Source: Micropruina sp. (lineage in GTDB: Bacteria > Actinomycetota > Actinomycetes > Propionibacteriales > Propionibacteriaceae). Taken from it: a stretch of DNA of 5,809 bases. The translations under genes and the position numbers were made by a program. Position 1 is the first letter of the stretch; every line of letters starts with the position of its first letter. Where the stretch lies: positions 2,694,790-2,700,598 of the forward strand of contig CP059261.1 in the NCBI GenBank assembly GCA_013693855.1, written 5' to 3'. The notes beneath the pieces are model-generated. The model was given only the letters and a program-made list of their open reading frames with translations, was not told the origin of the DNA and made no database searches. Of this stretch, positions 1 through 5,809 are shown piece after piece.

Positions 1-507
1 CGCCTGGCCCGGGGTTTGCACCAGCCGCACCCGGTCACCGGCCCGCAACGGTTCGGCCGGCAACATGCCTGGCGCCAACGCCACCCCCACCACCGACTCA
101 CCGGCGGCCGGCACCACCACATCTGTCACCTGAGCAGGGGTCAGTACGCTGCCCGCCGCCAGGTCCGTCGCCGCACGCCGCCCCACCAAGCCCGGCAACT
201 CAGCGGCCGGCACCACCTGCAGTGCCGGATCAGGCGTCAGCCGCACGGTGCCCAAATCGGCGGCGGTGATCAGCGCGCCACGCTGCACATCGGCCCGTAC
301 CGCCACCACCTCCACCGTGGTCGACGCCGACGACCACAACACGACACCCAGCAGTGCCCCCGCAGCCACCAACGCCACCGCCAACACCACCAGCACAGGA
401 CGCCGGCGCAGCCTGGTGCGGGCACCACACCGCCCCCACCGGCGCTGCTGGTGACTGAATATTCACCGCGGAAGCCGGCGCAGCCGTGGATGCTCGGCGG
501 GGCTCAC
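1..507 (-). CDS. SAF-domain, membrane-anchored protein (CpaB/RcpC-like), partial, with disturbed N-terminus
   Basis: The open minus-strand frame runs from 462 to the window edge. It reads a basic stretch (RTRLRRRP), one hydrophobic membrane segment (VLVVLAVALVAAGALLGVVL), then a SAF-like domain: an 'ADVQRGALITAADL' entry, a 'LVGRRAATDLAAGSVLT' core and a 'GVALAPGMLPAEPLRAGDRV' segment. SAF proteins of this shape resemble CpaB/RcpC of Flp/Tad pilus systems and sit in the envelope facing outward. The best-placed start is GTG at 507-505: it overlaps the stop of the upstream gene (GTGA) and has GAGG five bases before it. However, that frame meets TGA at 465-463 after 14 codons. Other options are GTG 466 with one base removed from the C run at 433-437, or GTG 396 inside the membrane segment, which needs no correction but has no ribosome site. 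The family call is fairly sure; the start is not. The C-terminus lies beyond the window. Confidence 0.75.
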
Positions 508-1300
508 CGTTGCCTCACCACCTGGATCTCGGCAACCCGGTAATCCCACGACCGCGTCAGATCAAACCGGATCACCCCCGACTGGCCATACCCCGACCAG
601 CGGGCCGCCCAATGCGAAATCGCCCGCACCCGGAACGTGCCCTGCTGGTCGTACACATGCCCACACGTCGGCGACGGAACCGCACCCCGGGCCGGCGTCC
701 ACTCCGTGCCCTGACCGCACCACAACCGCGTCCCATCACCCATGTCCCACGTGATCGACTCGACCCTCGCCGTCATCGAAATCCCACCCGCAGCAATCGA
801 CGAAGGCCCCCACGTCGACCGGGTCGGCGACTCCACCCACAACCACACCGGCAACCCCACCAGGCCCATCGAGTCCGGCGCCTTCGACAACGGCGTGATC
901 CCAGGAGTAATCGCGTACAACCGCATCCGAGCCAACAAATTCCGCGCCAGAACAGCAGGATCAACCGCACCCGGGTTGCCCGCAGCATCCACGCTCAACC
1001 AATACTGCGCGTTACCACCCGACGACTTCCGACACGTCACCAACACCCACTCACCTCTCCCAGCCGGCTTGCCCTGCGCCTTCGGCACCGCACCCGCAGC
1101 AGGAGGACACGACGGCAACCTCGGCTGCGTACTCCCATCCCGAGGATCCGAAGGAGTACCGGGGGCGTCACGACCTGAACACCGCAGTCCGCAGACCCTG
1201 TGCCAGGCTGGCAGTTCGCATCGGCGTGTGCGGATGACGCCGAACCGAGAATGGTTCCCGCGACCACGGCCACCACCAACCCGATGTTCAGTTGCCGCAT
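504..1300 (-). CDS. Exported PKD-like protein of an actinobacterial secretion/conjugation cluster, frameshifted
   Basis: The ATG at 1300 follows AAGGACGGG seven bases upstream and overlaps the end of the lipoprotein gene by 13 bases. Residues 1-27 are a signal peptide (MRQLNIGLVVAVVAGTILG, then a SAHA cleavage region). The frame then changes at the G run 1161-1165 (CCCCC on the coding strand). With a sixth base it reads on as VVTPPGTPSDPRDG and stays open to TGA 506-504, giving 265 residues. The C-terminal half has a PKD-type beta-sandwich signature: ITWDMGDGT, a paired-cysteine region (WCGQG, PTCGHVYDQQG), then ISHWAARWSGYGQSG and FDLTRS. Proteins of this layout occur in actinobacteria beside SAF and Tad-like ATPase genes, sometimes mislabelled ATP/GTP-binding; I see no nucleotide-binding motif. 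The probable role is an extracytoplasmic structural or adhesive part of the apparatus (inference). The stop overlaps a GTG of the next gene, so the two are probably translationally coupled. Confidence 0.75.
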
Positions 1301-1914
1301 GAGGTCACCCGTCCTTGCACCCCATATGCCAACCACCCACTGACACCTGGGGTCTTGAGCACCGTGTAGGTCATCTCGAAGAACGGGGGCAAGTTCGTAT
1401 CGACGATCTTCCCTGGGCGTCCCGTTCGACCACCTCGCGCTGGTCCTGGCAGGCGATCACAACGATCTGCAGACCGCGCGCACTCTTGGTGTCGACCATC
1501 TTCGACACGGCCGTGATCTGGTACTGCTTCAAACCGGTCGTGCGGTGGTTCTTGGCCTTGGTGGACACGAAGCTCTCCACATTGACCTTGAGCAGGGTCC
1601 CCGCCGCGAAGCGGCCGTACTCCGCGGTGACCTCCGCCTTCGTGAACTTGGTTGGATCGGCCTCAATACGAATGGCCAGGTCTCGGATCCCGTTCACCGC
1701 CCGCACCGCCGCCTCCTGATCCGGGCTCAGCGTGCTCGACGTGGACGGGGCCGGCGAGACCGACGTGCTCGAAACCGGCGGGGTCGGGCCGAGCGTGGTG
1801 ACAGCGGGACTTGGTTGTGTCGGCAGTGGTGACGAAGAGGGAGGCCAGCCCGGTGCAACCTGTCAGCAGCGCAATGAGCGTCGTCGCCAGAACCGGCAGC
1901 TTCGCAGTATTCAT
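1288..1914 (-). CDS. Secreted lipoprotein of unknown function, two frame breaks
   Basis: The start is ATG 1914, with GAGGAG nine bases upstream; an in-frame ATG at 1935 lies upstream of that ribosome site and is less likely. Residues 1-20 are a lipoprotein signal (MNTAKLPVLATTLIALLTGC) with lipobox LTGC and lipidated Cys20. A Ser/Thr/Pro-rich linker follows (PTPPVSSTSVSPAPSTSST), then a soluble domain starting DQEAAVRAVNGIRDLA and including EYGRFAAGTLLKV, QYQITAV and GLQIVVIACQDQREV. Two single-base breaks must be corrected. One extra base lies between 1811 and 1841, for example in the GGG at 1839-1841. One base is missing at 1411-1413; GGGG on the coding strand restores GKIVDTNLPPFFEMTYTVLK and an end at GRVTSCGN with TGA 1290-1288. 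The corrections cancel, so the span is a multiple of three (about 208 aa). The domain may be an NTF2-like fold, but that is a guess. It is the first gene of the operon with the PKD-like and SAF genes. Confidence 0.7.
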
Positions 1915-1931
1915 GTCGTGTTTCTCCTCTC

Positions 1932-1977
1932 GCATCCCCTTCTGTCGCCGGCGACAGAACTCGGACAGGCGGGATGC
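1932..1977 (-). promoter_or_regulatory. Nested palindrome directly upstream of the lipoprotein ribosome site
   Basis: Positions 1940-1959 form a perfect 20-bp palindrome, TTCTGTCGCCGGCGACAGAA. It is enclosed by 7-bp arms, GCATCCC at 1932-1938 and GGGATGC at 1971-1977. The left arm abuts the GAGAGGAGAAA ribosome site at 1931-1921 of the operon's first gene. As DNA it could be an operator for a dimeric repressor, and the regulator encoded just upstream is an obvious candidate ligand (inference). As RNA it could fold into a leader hairpin beside the ribosome site. I see no T run, so a simple intrinsic terminator is unlikely. Confidence 0.5.
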
Positions 1978-2108
1978 AAGTTGTGCGGAAACGCCAAGCA
2001 GGACGCAGGCCGCGCCGCTGTCATGTTGTGGATATCCCGGGGTGGGACCGCTTCAGGGTAACTGACCCGTTGGTTGTTGACGAGCGCACTGATAGGTGAG
2101 ACGGCCGG

Positions 2109-2858
2109 TCAAGCGATCGCGAGGTTGGCCAGGCGATCTATCGAGTGCCGGGCACGCCGACGGACGGTGCGTGCGCTGATGCCCCAGCGCGGCGCCACCG
2201 CACCCGTGACCCGCTCGCCCAGGAGGGCGACACTGCGGCCCGAGCGAGTGGGGATCGTTCGGGACGTCTCCATCAGGGCCAACAGCAGGGCGACGTCGTC
2301 CCGGCTCAACACCCCGCCGTCTTCGGCCAAGCCGAGGAGGGAGTCGACGTCATCGTCGTCCGGCTCTCCAGGGATGGGGACACCCGCGAAGTTTTGCCGG
2401 CGGCCCTCAAGCGGATCCAAGCCGCACGGGATATCGCCCAGGCCGAGGTCCCAGTACACCGCCCGCCGGATCGAGAACATCACCACCATGGCGACCGGTC
2501 GCGACTGCCACCAGTTGATGGAACGGACCTCCAGCCACAGTTGAGCGGCGATGTGGTGATCGATGCGGGAATCCAAGCGGCGTAGCCGATGGGCGAGGTA
2601 GGCAGCCGTCGGCAGCAGCACCCACGCCAAGACCAGCGCAGCGTCCGGTCATTGCCGGCGTCGACATGCGCCTCTCGCCAGGGCGCGCAGCGCCACGTTC
2701 CTGTCATGCGTTGTCACCGTGCTCAGCCAGGCTCGCAGCTCCGAGCTGGACCCGACCATCGGGAGGAAGGGGTGTTCCTCCTGCCACCGGGACCAGTGCC
2801 GGTTGATGAGCTCGTCGATCTGGCTGACGGTGATGCCAAGGGCTGTGTGCACGCTCAT
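2109..2858 (-). CDS. Sigma-factor-like or HTH transcriptional regulator, interrupted frame
   Basis: ATG 2858 follows AAAGGA with six bases between. The N-terminus reads SVHTALGITVSQIDELINRH and continues to RNVALRALA. The same frame then hits TGA at 2651-2649, and an identical-phase frame resumes as ALVLAWVLLPTAAYLAHRL. The stretch between is protein-like in another phase (REAHVDAGNDRT). Two compensating indels, one extra base near 2678-2679 and one missing base near 2637-2648, would join everything into about 249 residues. The middle has AAQLWLEVRSINWWQ, a block typical of actinobacterial sigma-like regulators near mobile or Tad-like loci. An acidic linker (PGEPDDDDVDSL) and a C-terminal helix-turn-helix follow: VAPRWGISARTVRRRARHSI. 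The likely role is DNA-binding control of the operon downstream on the same strand, and perhaps of the divergent unit. The HTH call is good; sigma-factor versus plain regulator is open. Confidence 0.7.
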
Positions 2859-2950
2859 GGGGTGTCCTTTCAGGGGTGTGTCACCCACCGAAGCCCAGCG
2901 CCCGGACGTGGCCGTCGATGTCACCAGAAAGCAACAAGAAGCTCCGAAAG

Positions 2951-2959
2951 TTATCCACA
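2951..2959 (+). promoter_or_regulatory. DnaA-box-like nonamer TTATCCACA
   Basis: The nonamer matches the classical DnaA box exactly. It is a lone exact copy in the control region, with no AT-rich unwinding region, so it is not evidence of an origin by itself. It could be chance or a site tying expression to DnaA. Confidence 0.3.
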
Positions 2960-2987
2960 GATGCCCTGTTAGCCCTTGTGACAGGCA

Positions 2988-3005
2988 CGTCCCCTATGTC
3001 CCCTA
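2988..3005 (-). repeat. Tandem 9-bp repeat, candidate operator
   Basis: On the plus strand the copies are CGTCCCCTA and TGTCCCCTA, back to back and differing only in the first base; on the minus strand this reads TAGGGGACATAGGGGACG. The spacing of nearly one helical turn would put both copies on about the same DNA face, as in direct-repeat operators. It lies about 130 bp upstream of the regulator start and 230 bp upstream of the plus-strand unit. Confidence 0.4.
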
Positions 3006-3080
3006 AGTCGCCCAACAAGTGCTCGTGACAAAGGTCGATTCGGGTGACCCAGCGGGCACTTGCACCTGTTTCAGCAGAAA

Positions 3081-3134
3081 CGGTGGCCACGTTCGGATGC
3101 GGCTGAATGCCCGCCTGACCGCATGTGGCCACCG
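3081..3134. repeat. Long inverted repeat containing two GTGGCCAC palindromes
   Basis: CGGTGGCCAC at 3081-3090 is the exact reverse complement of GTGGCCACCG at 3125-3134. Inside, ATGCGG at 3097-3102 pairs with CCGCAT at 3119-3124, giving a 16-bp interrupted stem with a six-base bulge and a 16-base loop. Each arm also holds the self-complementary octamer GTGGCCAC. Located 100-150 bp upstream of the 76-aa gene, it could be a double operator or a structured leader RNA. Confidence 0.45.
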
Positions 3135-3234
3135 CCAAGAGGTCGGCCACGCGTCAGCCGCCGGGAAGCGGATCTGACCAAGAAGCACCACTCGGCGTCA
3201 GCAGTGGAGGGTGACCGAACCGGGAGACCAGTCC

Positions 3235-3465
3235 ATGACGCACCCATCGTTGGAAGCAGCCCGACACCTGTTGGCCAGCAGCCTGCCATCCCTTCAGCGC
3301 GCAGCCCCCACCGCCGACACTGCGCTGCTGGCAGCCCATTGCTGCCTTGAAGCGCTGATGGTGATCGAGGACGCCCTCTGGAGTGCGGACGCCACCCCAG
3401 TCGAAGTGATCGGAAACGCGATCAGGCTTCTCCGCGAGGACCGCTCCCCCACTCCCAGATGCTGA
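3235..3465 (+). CDS. Small unknown protein (76 aa), first gene of the plus-strand unit
   Basis: ATG 3235 was chosen because GGGAGA lies seven bases upstream. The GTG at 3211 is touched directly by GGAGG with no spacing and is unlikely to be used. The protein reads MTHPSLEAARHLLASSLPSL, a predicted helical stretch rich in Ala and Leu, and ends LREDRSPTPRC. It has two adjacent cysteines (AAHCCLEAL) and no signal peptide or membrane segment. I do not recognise a family. It is followed after 40 bases by the larger unknown gene, and both have GGGAGA-like ribosome sites, suggesting co-transcription. The frame is intact, unlike its larger neighbour. Confidence 0.6.
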   Translation: MTHPSLEAARHLLASSLPSLQRAAPTADTALLAAHCCLEALMVIEDALWSADATPVEVIGNAIRLLREDRSPTPRC

Positions 3466-3505
3466 CCCGGAGCCTACGCGTGCTCGCTGGAATGGGAGAC
3501 ACCCG

Positions 3506-4789
3506 ATGACCGGCAGCGTCCGCGACCTCCTCAACCGCATCGGCACCCAAGTGGAGCAGCTCTGCAACGAACGCGGACTTGATCCCGACTGGCCAGCCCT
3601 CGAACGAGCCTGGGCACCCTGGCCCGCGCCACCCTGCGCGCCCTCGACACCCTCAACACCGCGCACCACGGCATCCGCCACGCCCACGCCCTGGAAGCCG
3701 CCCTCCACCACACCCTGCCCGTGCGCCCGATCGGCCCACCCCTACTCACGCATTGGAAGCACTCCCAGCTCGCCGAAACCGTTGGGGCTCTCGCCGACCT
3801 CCTCACCACCGCCCCCTGCCGAGGCAGCCCGTCACCAACCATGCTGCCGAGCAGGTCGCCACAGCCCTCGCCGGCAACATCACGAACGCCGCAATCGCGA
3901 GCCTGCGCCGCATCCCAACCACCGAAGCCCACACCCGCATAGCCCGACATCTGCGTCGCATCGCCACCGCAACCCCGACACCCCGCACCATCGAACCCAA
4001 CTACCTCCTCGGCTGGAAGTTCCCCAGTGCGCACGAACCCGGAATCGACGGGGCCCTCCAGGACTGGGCCGCTCGCGCAGTGGAAGTCCTCGGCAGCCCC
4101 ATGAACGTCACCGGCCTGGCCCTACAACTCATCGCCAGCGACATCGCACTGTTGAGCGCAGCAGCCAGCGACTTGCTCGTTGCACACCACGACGACGCAT
4201 CCGAACACTCGATCAGCGCCGCCCAGCTGGCCCGAGGCGCTAGCCACGCATGGACGAAGGCAGCCTCCTGGCCCCCACGTGCGGCTGGGGGCCGAACCCT
4301 GACCTCCGCCAGACATCCACAGGTCTTCGAAAACTCGTCGACCCGCTCCTGCGCACTCAAGACCCGGTCACCCTGGCTGGGCACAGGGAGGAAGCCGCAG
4401 CACTGGCAACTCGAACGCTCAGCGTTGCCGTCGACGTAGCCAAAGCGCACGTCGCGTGCCTGCAGCAGCTCGCATCCGGTGTCCCAGCGCTATGGATGGA
4501 CACATCCACGATCCCGGTCTCGTACCTGAACACCCTGGACCAGCTGACCCACCGAGCCGATTGGAGACCCGCACCCAAGCATCTGAACGCCGGCACGCCG
4601 CTCTACCAGGCTGGCCTAGGCGCGCTGTCAGCATTGGAACGCGCATTCGACGCCACACTGACCAGTGCTTCACACGGTGCAGCGCATTCGACGGTCCGCT
4701 GGGAAGTCGCCCCAAGCAGGTCAATCGGGATTCCACCCGATCCGCCTCGCCTCACCGCAGACCCGCCACGGCCCGCGATCAGCTTCTAG
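3506..4789 (+). CDS. Unknown largely helical cytoplasmic protein (~428 aa), three frame breaks
   Basis: ATG 3506 has GGGAGA seven to eight bases upstream. The protein begins MTGSVRDLLNRIGTQVEQL. Three single-base losses break it, each at a homopolymer. GGG at 3612-3614 becomes GGGG and gives ERAWGTLARATLRALDTL. CCCCC at 3812-3816 becomes six and gives TTAPLPRQPVTNHAAEQVA. Either CCCCC at 4272-4276 or GGGGG at 4287-4291 gains one base and leads into NPDLRQTSTGLRKLVDP. After these the frame is open to TAG 4789 and encodes 428 residues. The sequence is Ala/Leu-rich and mostly helical, with blocks such as LAETVGALADLL and ALQLIASDIALLSAAASDLL. It has no signal peptide, no nucleotide-binding motif and no HTH I can see. 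Its place between the control region and xis-int suggests a role in the element's own biology. I do not recognise the family. Confidence 0.65.
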
Positions 4790-4905
4790 AACCGACCTCA
4801 GTGGAATGAGCGCCGTCCCAAGACACAGAGGCGCCGAGTCATGACAGGCCTCACGTCAGTTGCGCGGTCGTAGACGCCGAGGCGCTTCTTGGCATCACCG
4901 CACCG

Positions 4906-4927
4906 GCCCTCCACTCTTGAAGAGGGC
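4906..4927 (+). other. Stem-loop in the gap between the 428-aa gene and xis
   Basis: GCCCTC at 4906-4911 and GAGGGC at 4922-4927 form a 6-bp GC-rich stem with a 10-base loop. No T run follows, so it is at best a weak or non-canonical terminator for the upstream gene. The rest of the 4790-5033 gap shows no supported gene; a promoter for xis probably lies here but I cannot place it. Confidence 0.3.
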
Positions 4928-5033
4928 GGGGCCTGGAACGCCGCCGGACACACCCCGAGCAGTTGGGATGGCCGAAATCTGCCGCTCACCCCATCAAGGG
5001 ACTTGTGAAGGTTCTCGCAGCTCGGAGGGTCCC

Positions 5034-5213
5034 ATGTTCCAACGCTATGAAACGGTCAGCCAGGCAGCAGCCAGAACCGCCATGAGCCCCAAGACCTTGC
5101 GGCGTCGCATCGCCTGTGGACTCCTGCCGTGCTACGTGACGGGTAACGTAATCCGCCTGCGGCCCGAAGACGTGGATGCCCTCCTCGTGCGTCGCGTGGT
5201 GGCCGCGTCATGA
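5034..5213 (+). CDS. xis: Excisionase-family DNA-binding protein (MerR-type HTH), 59 aa
   Basis: The start at ATG 5034 follows GGAGG five bases upstream, which rules out the longer upstream extension of the frame. The protein is one small winged-helix-turn-helix domain: YETVSQAAARTAMSPKTLRRR forms the helix-turn-helix, GLLPCYVTGNVIRLR the wing, and PEDVDALLVRR the closing helix. This is the pattern of excisionase/HTH_17-type proteins, which bend DNA beside recombination sites and favour excision by the partner integrase. The position immediately before the integrase gene on the same strand fits that role. Length is normal for the family. A general DNA-binding regulator of the element remains possible. 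The gene symbol is by role, not by close identity. Confidence 0.8.
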   Translation: MFQRYETVSQAAARTAMSPKTLRRRIACGLLPCYVTGNVIRLRPEDVDALLVRRVVAAS

Positions 5214-5260
5214 GGCTCCGACACCGGTTCCGGTGCCCGACTCCTGCGCGGAACTGAGCC

Positions 5261-5809
5261 ATGCCCGCACGCATCGCTCTCGGCGACCACTCGCCCATCG
5301 AGAGCACCGGCTACGACCGCGACCGTCGTAGAACCCGCCGCGGTCGGAAAGCAGAGCAATGGCGAGCACGAGCGCGGTTCCGCGTCCTTGACGGCACCGT
5401 CGTTGAGGTAACCCGATGGGCTCCGATTCGAAGCGACGCAGAACACGCTGTGCAGACCGCCCTGGACGACCTAGCCCGCGCCAGCTCGACACCGCTTCGA
5501 CCAGGACTCGCGTTCCTGGAGGCAGGCCGCTTCTGGCTCCAGCAGATCCAGCGCCCCGAGTACGACCTGGCCCAGCGGACGAAGCAGGACTATCAACGGG
5601 CGTTCAACCGATACCTCGCCATCGAGTCCTCACCATTCCGGGCTCTCACCCTGGCCCAAGCAAACGACGTCCAACGAGTCGTGGGTTACCTTCAACGCAT
5701 TGCGGACAAGCACGGCTCCGGCGCCGCCAAGCTCACCCGAACCGTGCTCTCATCCATCTTCGCCCTCGCCGTCCAGCGCGGCGTTCTAGAAGTCAACGCG
5801 GCACGAGTG
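5261..5809 (+). CDS. int: Tyrosine recombinase/integrase, N-terminal part
   Basis: The frame is open from ATG 5261 to the window end (183 codons). Residues 1-30 are a basic arm (DRDRRRTRRGRK). Residues 31-72 look like the arm-type DNA-binding region (WRARARFRVLDGTVVEVTRW). Residues 84-183 are a SAM-like core-binding domain (FLEAGRFWLQQI, QRTKQDYQRAFNRYL, LTLAQANDVQRVV, KLTRTVLSSIFALAVQRGVL). The catalytic domain with the Arg-His-Arg-Tyr residues lies beyond position 5809 and cannot be checked. Such enzymes integrate and excise the element at attP/attB. The ribosome site is weak (GGAACTGAG just before the ATG). An ATG at 5210, overlapping the xis stop, is in the same phase but is blocked by TGA 5255-5257; reinitiation from that short frame is possible. 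Codon use matches the xis gene. Confidence 0.85.
   Translation, partial: MPARIALGDHSPIESTGYDRDRRRTRRGRKAEQWRARARFRVLDGTVVEVTRWAPIRSDAEHAVQTALDDLARASSTPLRPGLAFLEAGRFWLQQIQRPEYDLAQRTKQDYQRAFNRYLAIESSPFRALTLAQANDVQRVVGYLQRIADKHGSGAAKLTRTVLSSIFALAVQRGVLEVNAARV

Larger units (their letters stand above)
2859..3234. promoter_or_regulatory. Divergent control region between the regulator and the plus-strand unit
   Basis: These 376 bp separate the minus-strand regulator from the plus-strand 76-aa gene and should hold both promoters. I cannot point to a convincing -35/-10 pair on either strand. The short open frames here (for example minus 3150-2881) lack ribosome sites and recognisable protein character. 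What stands out is listed separately: a DnaA-box-like nonamer, a tandem 9-bp repeat, and a long inverted repeat built from two GTGGCCAC palindromes. Confidence 0.5.

Noticed and set aside
16..1178. Long plus-strand open frames (16-543 and 486-1178)
   Set aside because: They are extremely rich in Arg, His and Pro, lack ribosome sites, and lie antisense to the SAF and PKD-like genes; GC-rich shadow frames.
2074..2585. Plus-strand frames antisense to the regulator
   Set aside because: Low-complexity Arg/Ser/Thr-rich translation with no ribosome site; the minus strand carries the HTH protein.
2951..2959. Replication origin call
   Set aside because: There is one DnaA-box-like site only, no AT-rich region and no replication-initiator gene in the window.
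2881..3150. Minus-strand 89-codon frame in the divergent region
   Set aside because: No ribosome site, no recognisable domain, and it spans the candidate operators.
3211..3234. GTG 3211 as the start of the 76-aa gene
   Set aside because: GGAGG touches the GTG with no spacing; ATG 3235 has a properly spaced GGGAGA.
4906..4927. Intrinsic terminator call
   Set aside because: The stem is only six pairs and no T run follows.
4798..4989. Minus-strand 63-codon frame in the 428-aa gene to xis gap
   Set aside because: The end of it (GDAKKRLGVYDRATDV) has plausible codon use, so a gene remnant is possible, but there is no ribosome site or known family and the plus-strand stem-loop lies within it.

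Overview
The window is high-GC DNA with actinobacterial codon use (G or C in most third positions, frequent GTG starts, GGAGG-type ribosome sites). It looks like one side of an integrative genetic element, such as an integrative conjugative or mobilisable element. A tyrosine-integrase gene and its excisionase lie at the right end. A leftward run of secretion or pilus-like envelope genes fills the left half. The species cannot be fixed from the sequence.

Layout. Positions 1-2858 are read on the minus strand, in this order: a regulator with a C-terminal helix-turn-helix (2858 to 2109), a gap with a 20-bp perfect palindrome, a lipoprotein (1914 to 1288), an exported PKD-like protein (1300 to 504), and a membrane-anchored SAF-domain protein (507 or 466 leftward, cut by the window edge). 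The last three are tightly overlapped and form one operon. A 376-bp divergent control region (2859-3234) carries a DnaA-box-like nonamer, a tandem 9-bp repeat and a long inverted repeat. Positions 3235-5809 are read on the plus strand: a 76-aa unknown protein, a ~428-aa unknown helical protein, a 59-aa excisionase-type DNA-binding protein, and the N-terminal 183 residues of a tyrosine recombinase that continues past the window.

Reading-frame state. Every gene above roughly 200 codons that is complete here is broken by one or more single-base indels or an in-frame stop. Most breaks are repaired by adding or removing one base in a short homopolymer, and protein-like sequence resumes on both sides. 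I therefore give full gene spans rather than fragments. I think sequence or assembly error is more likely than ordinary gene decay, but the sequence alone cannot settle this. The reconstructed lengths are 265 aa (PKD-like), ~208 aa (lipoprotein), ~249 aa (regulator) and 428 aa (unknown).

How the genes may work together (inference). The lipoprotein, PKD-like and SAF proteins would form envelope parts of a Tad/Flp-pilus-like or conjugative apparatus whose ATPases and membrane genes would lie left of position 1. The regulator would control that operon. The plus-strand unit ends in xis-int, so the two unknown proteins probably belong to the element's maintenance or transfer functions. No CRISPR array, tRNA, rRNA or insertion sequence was recognised.
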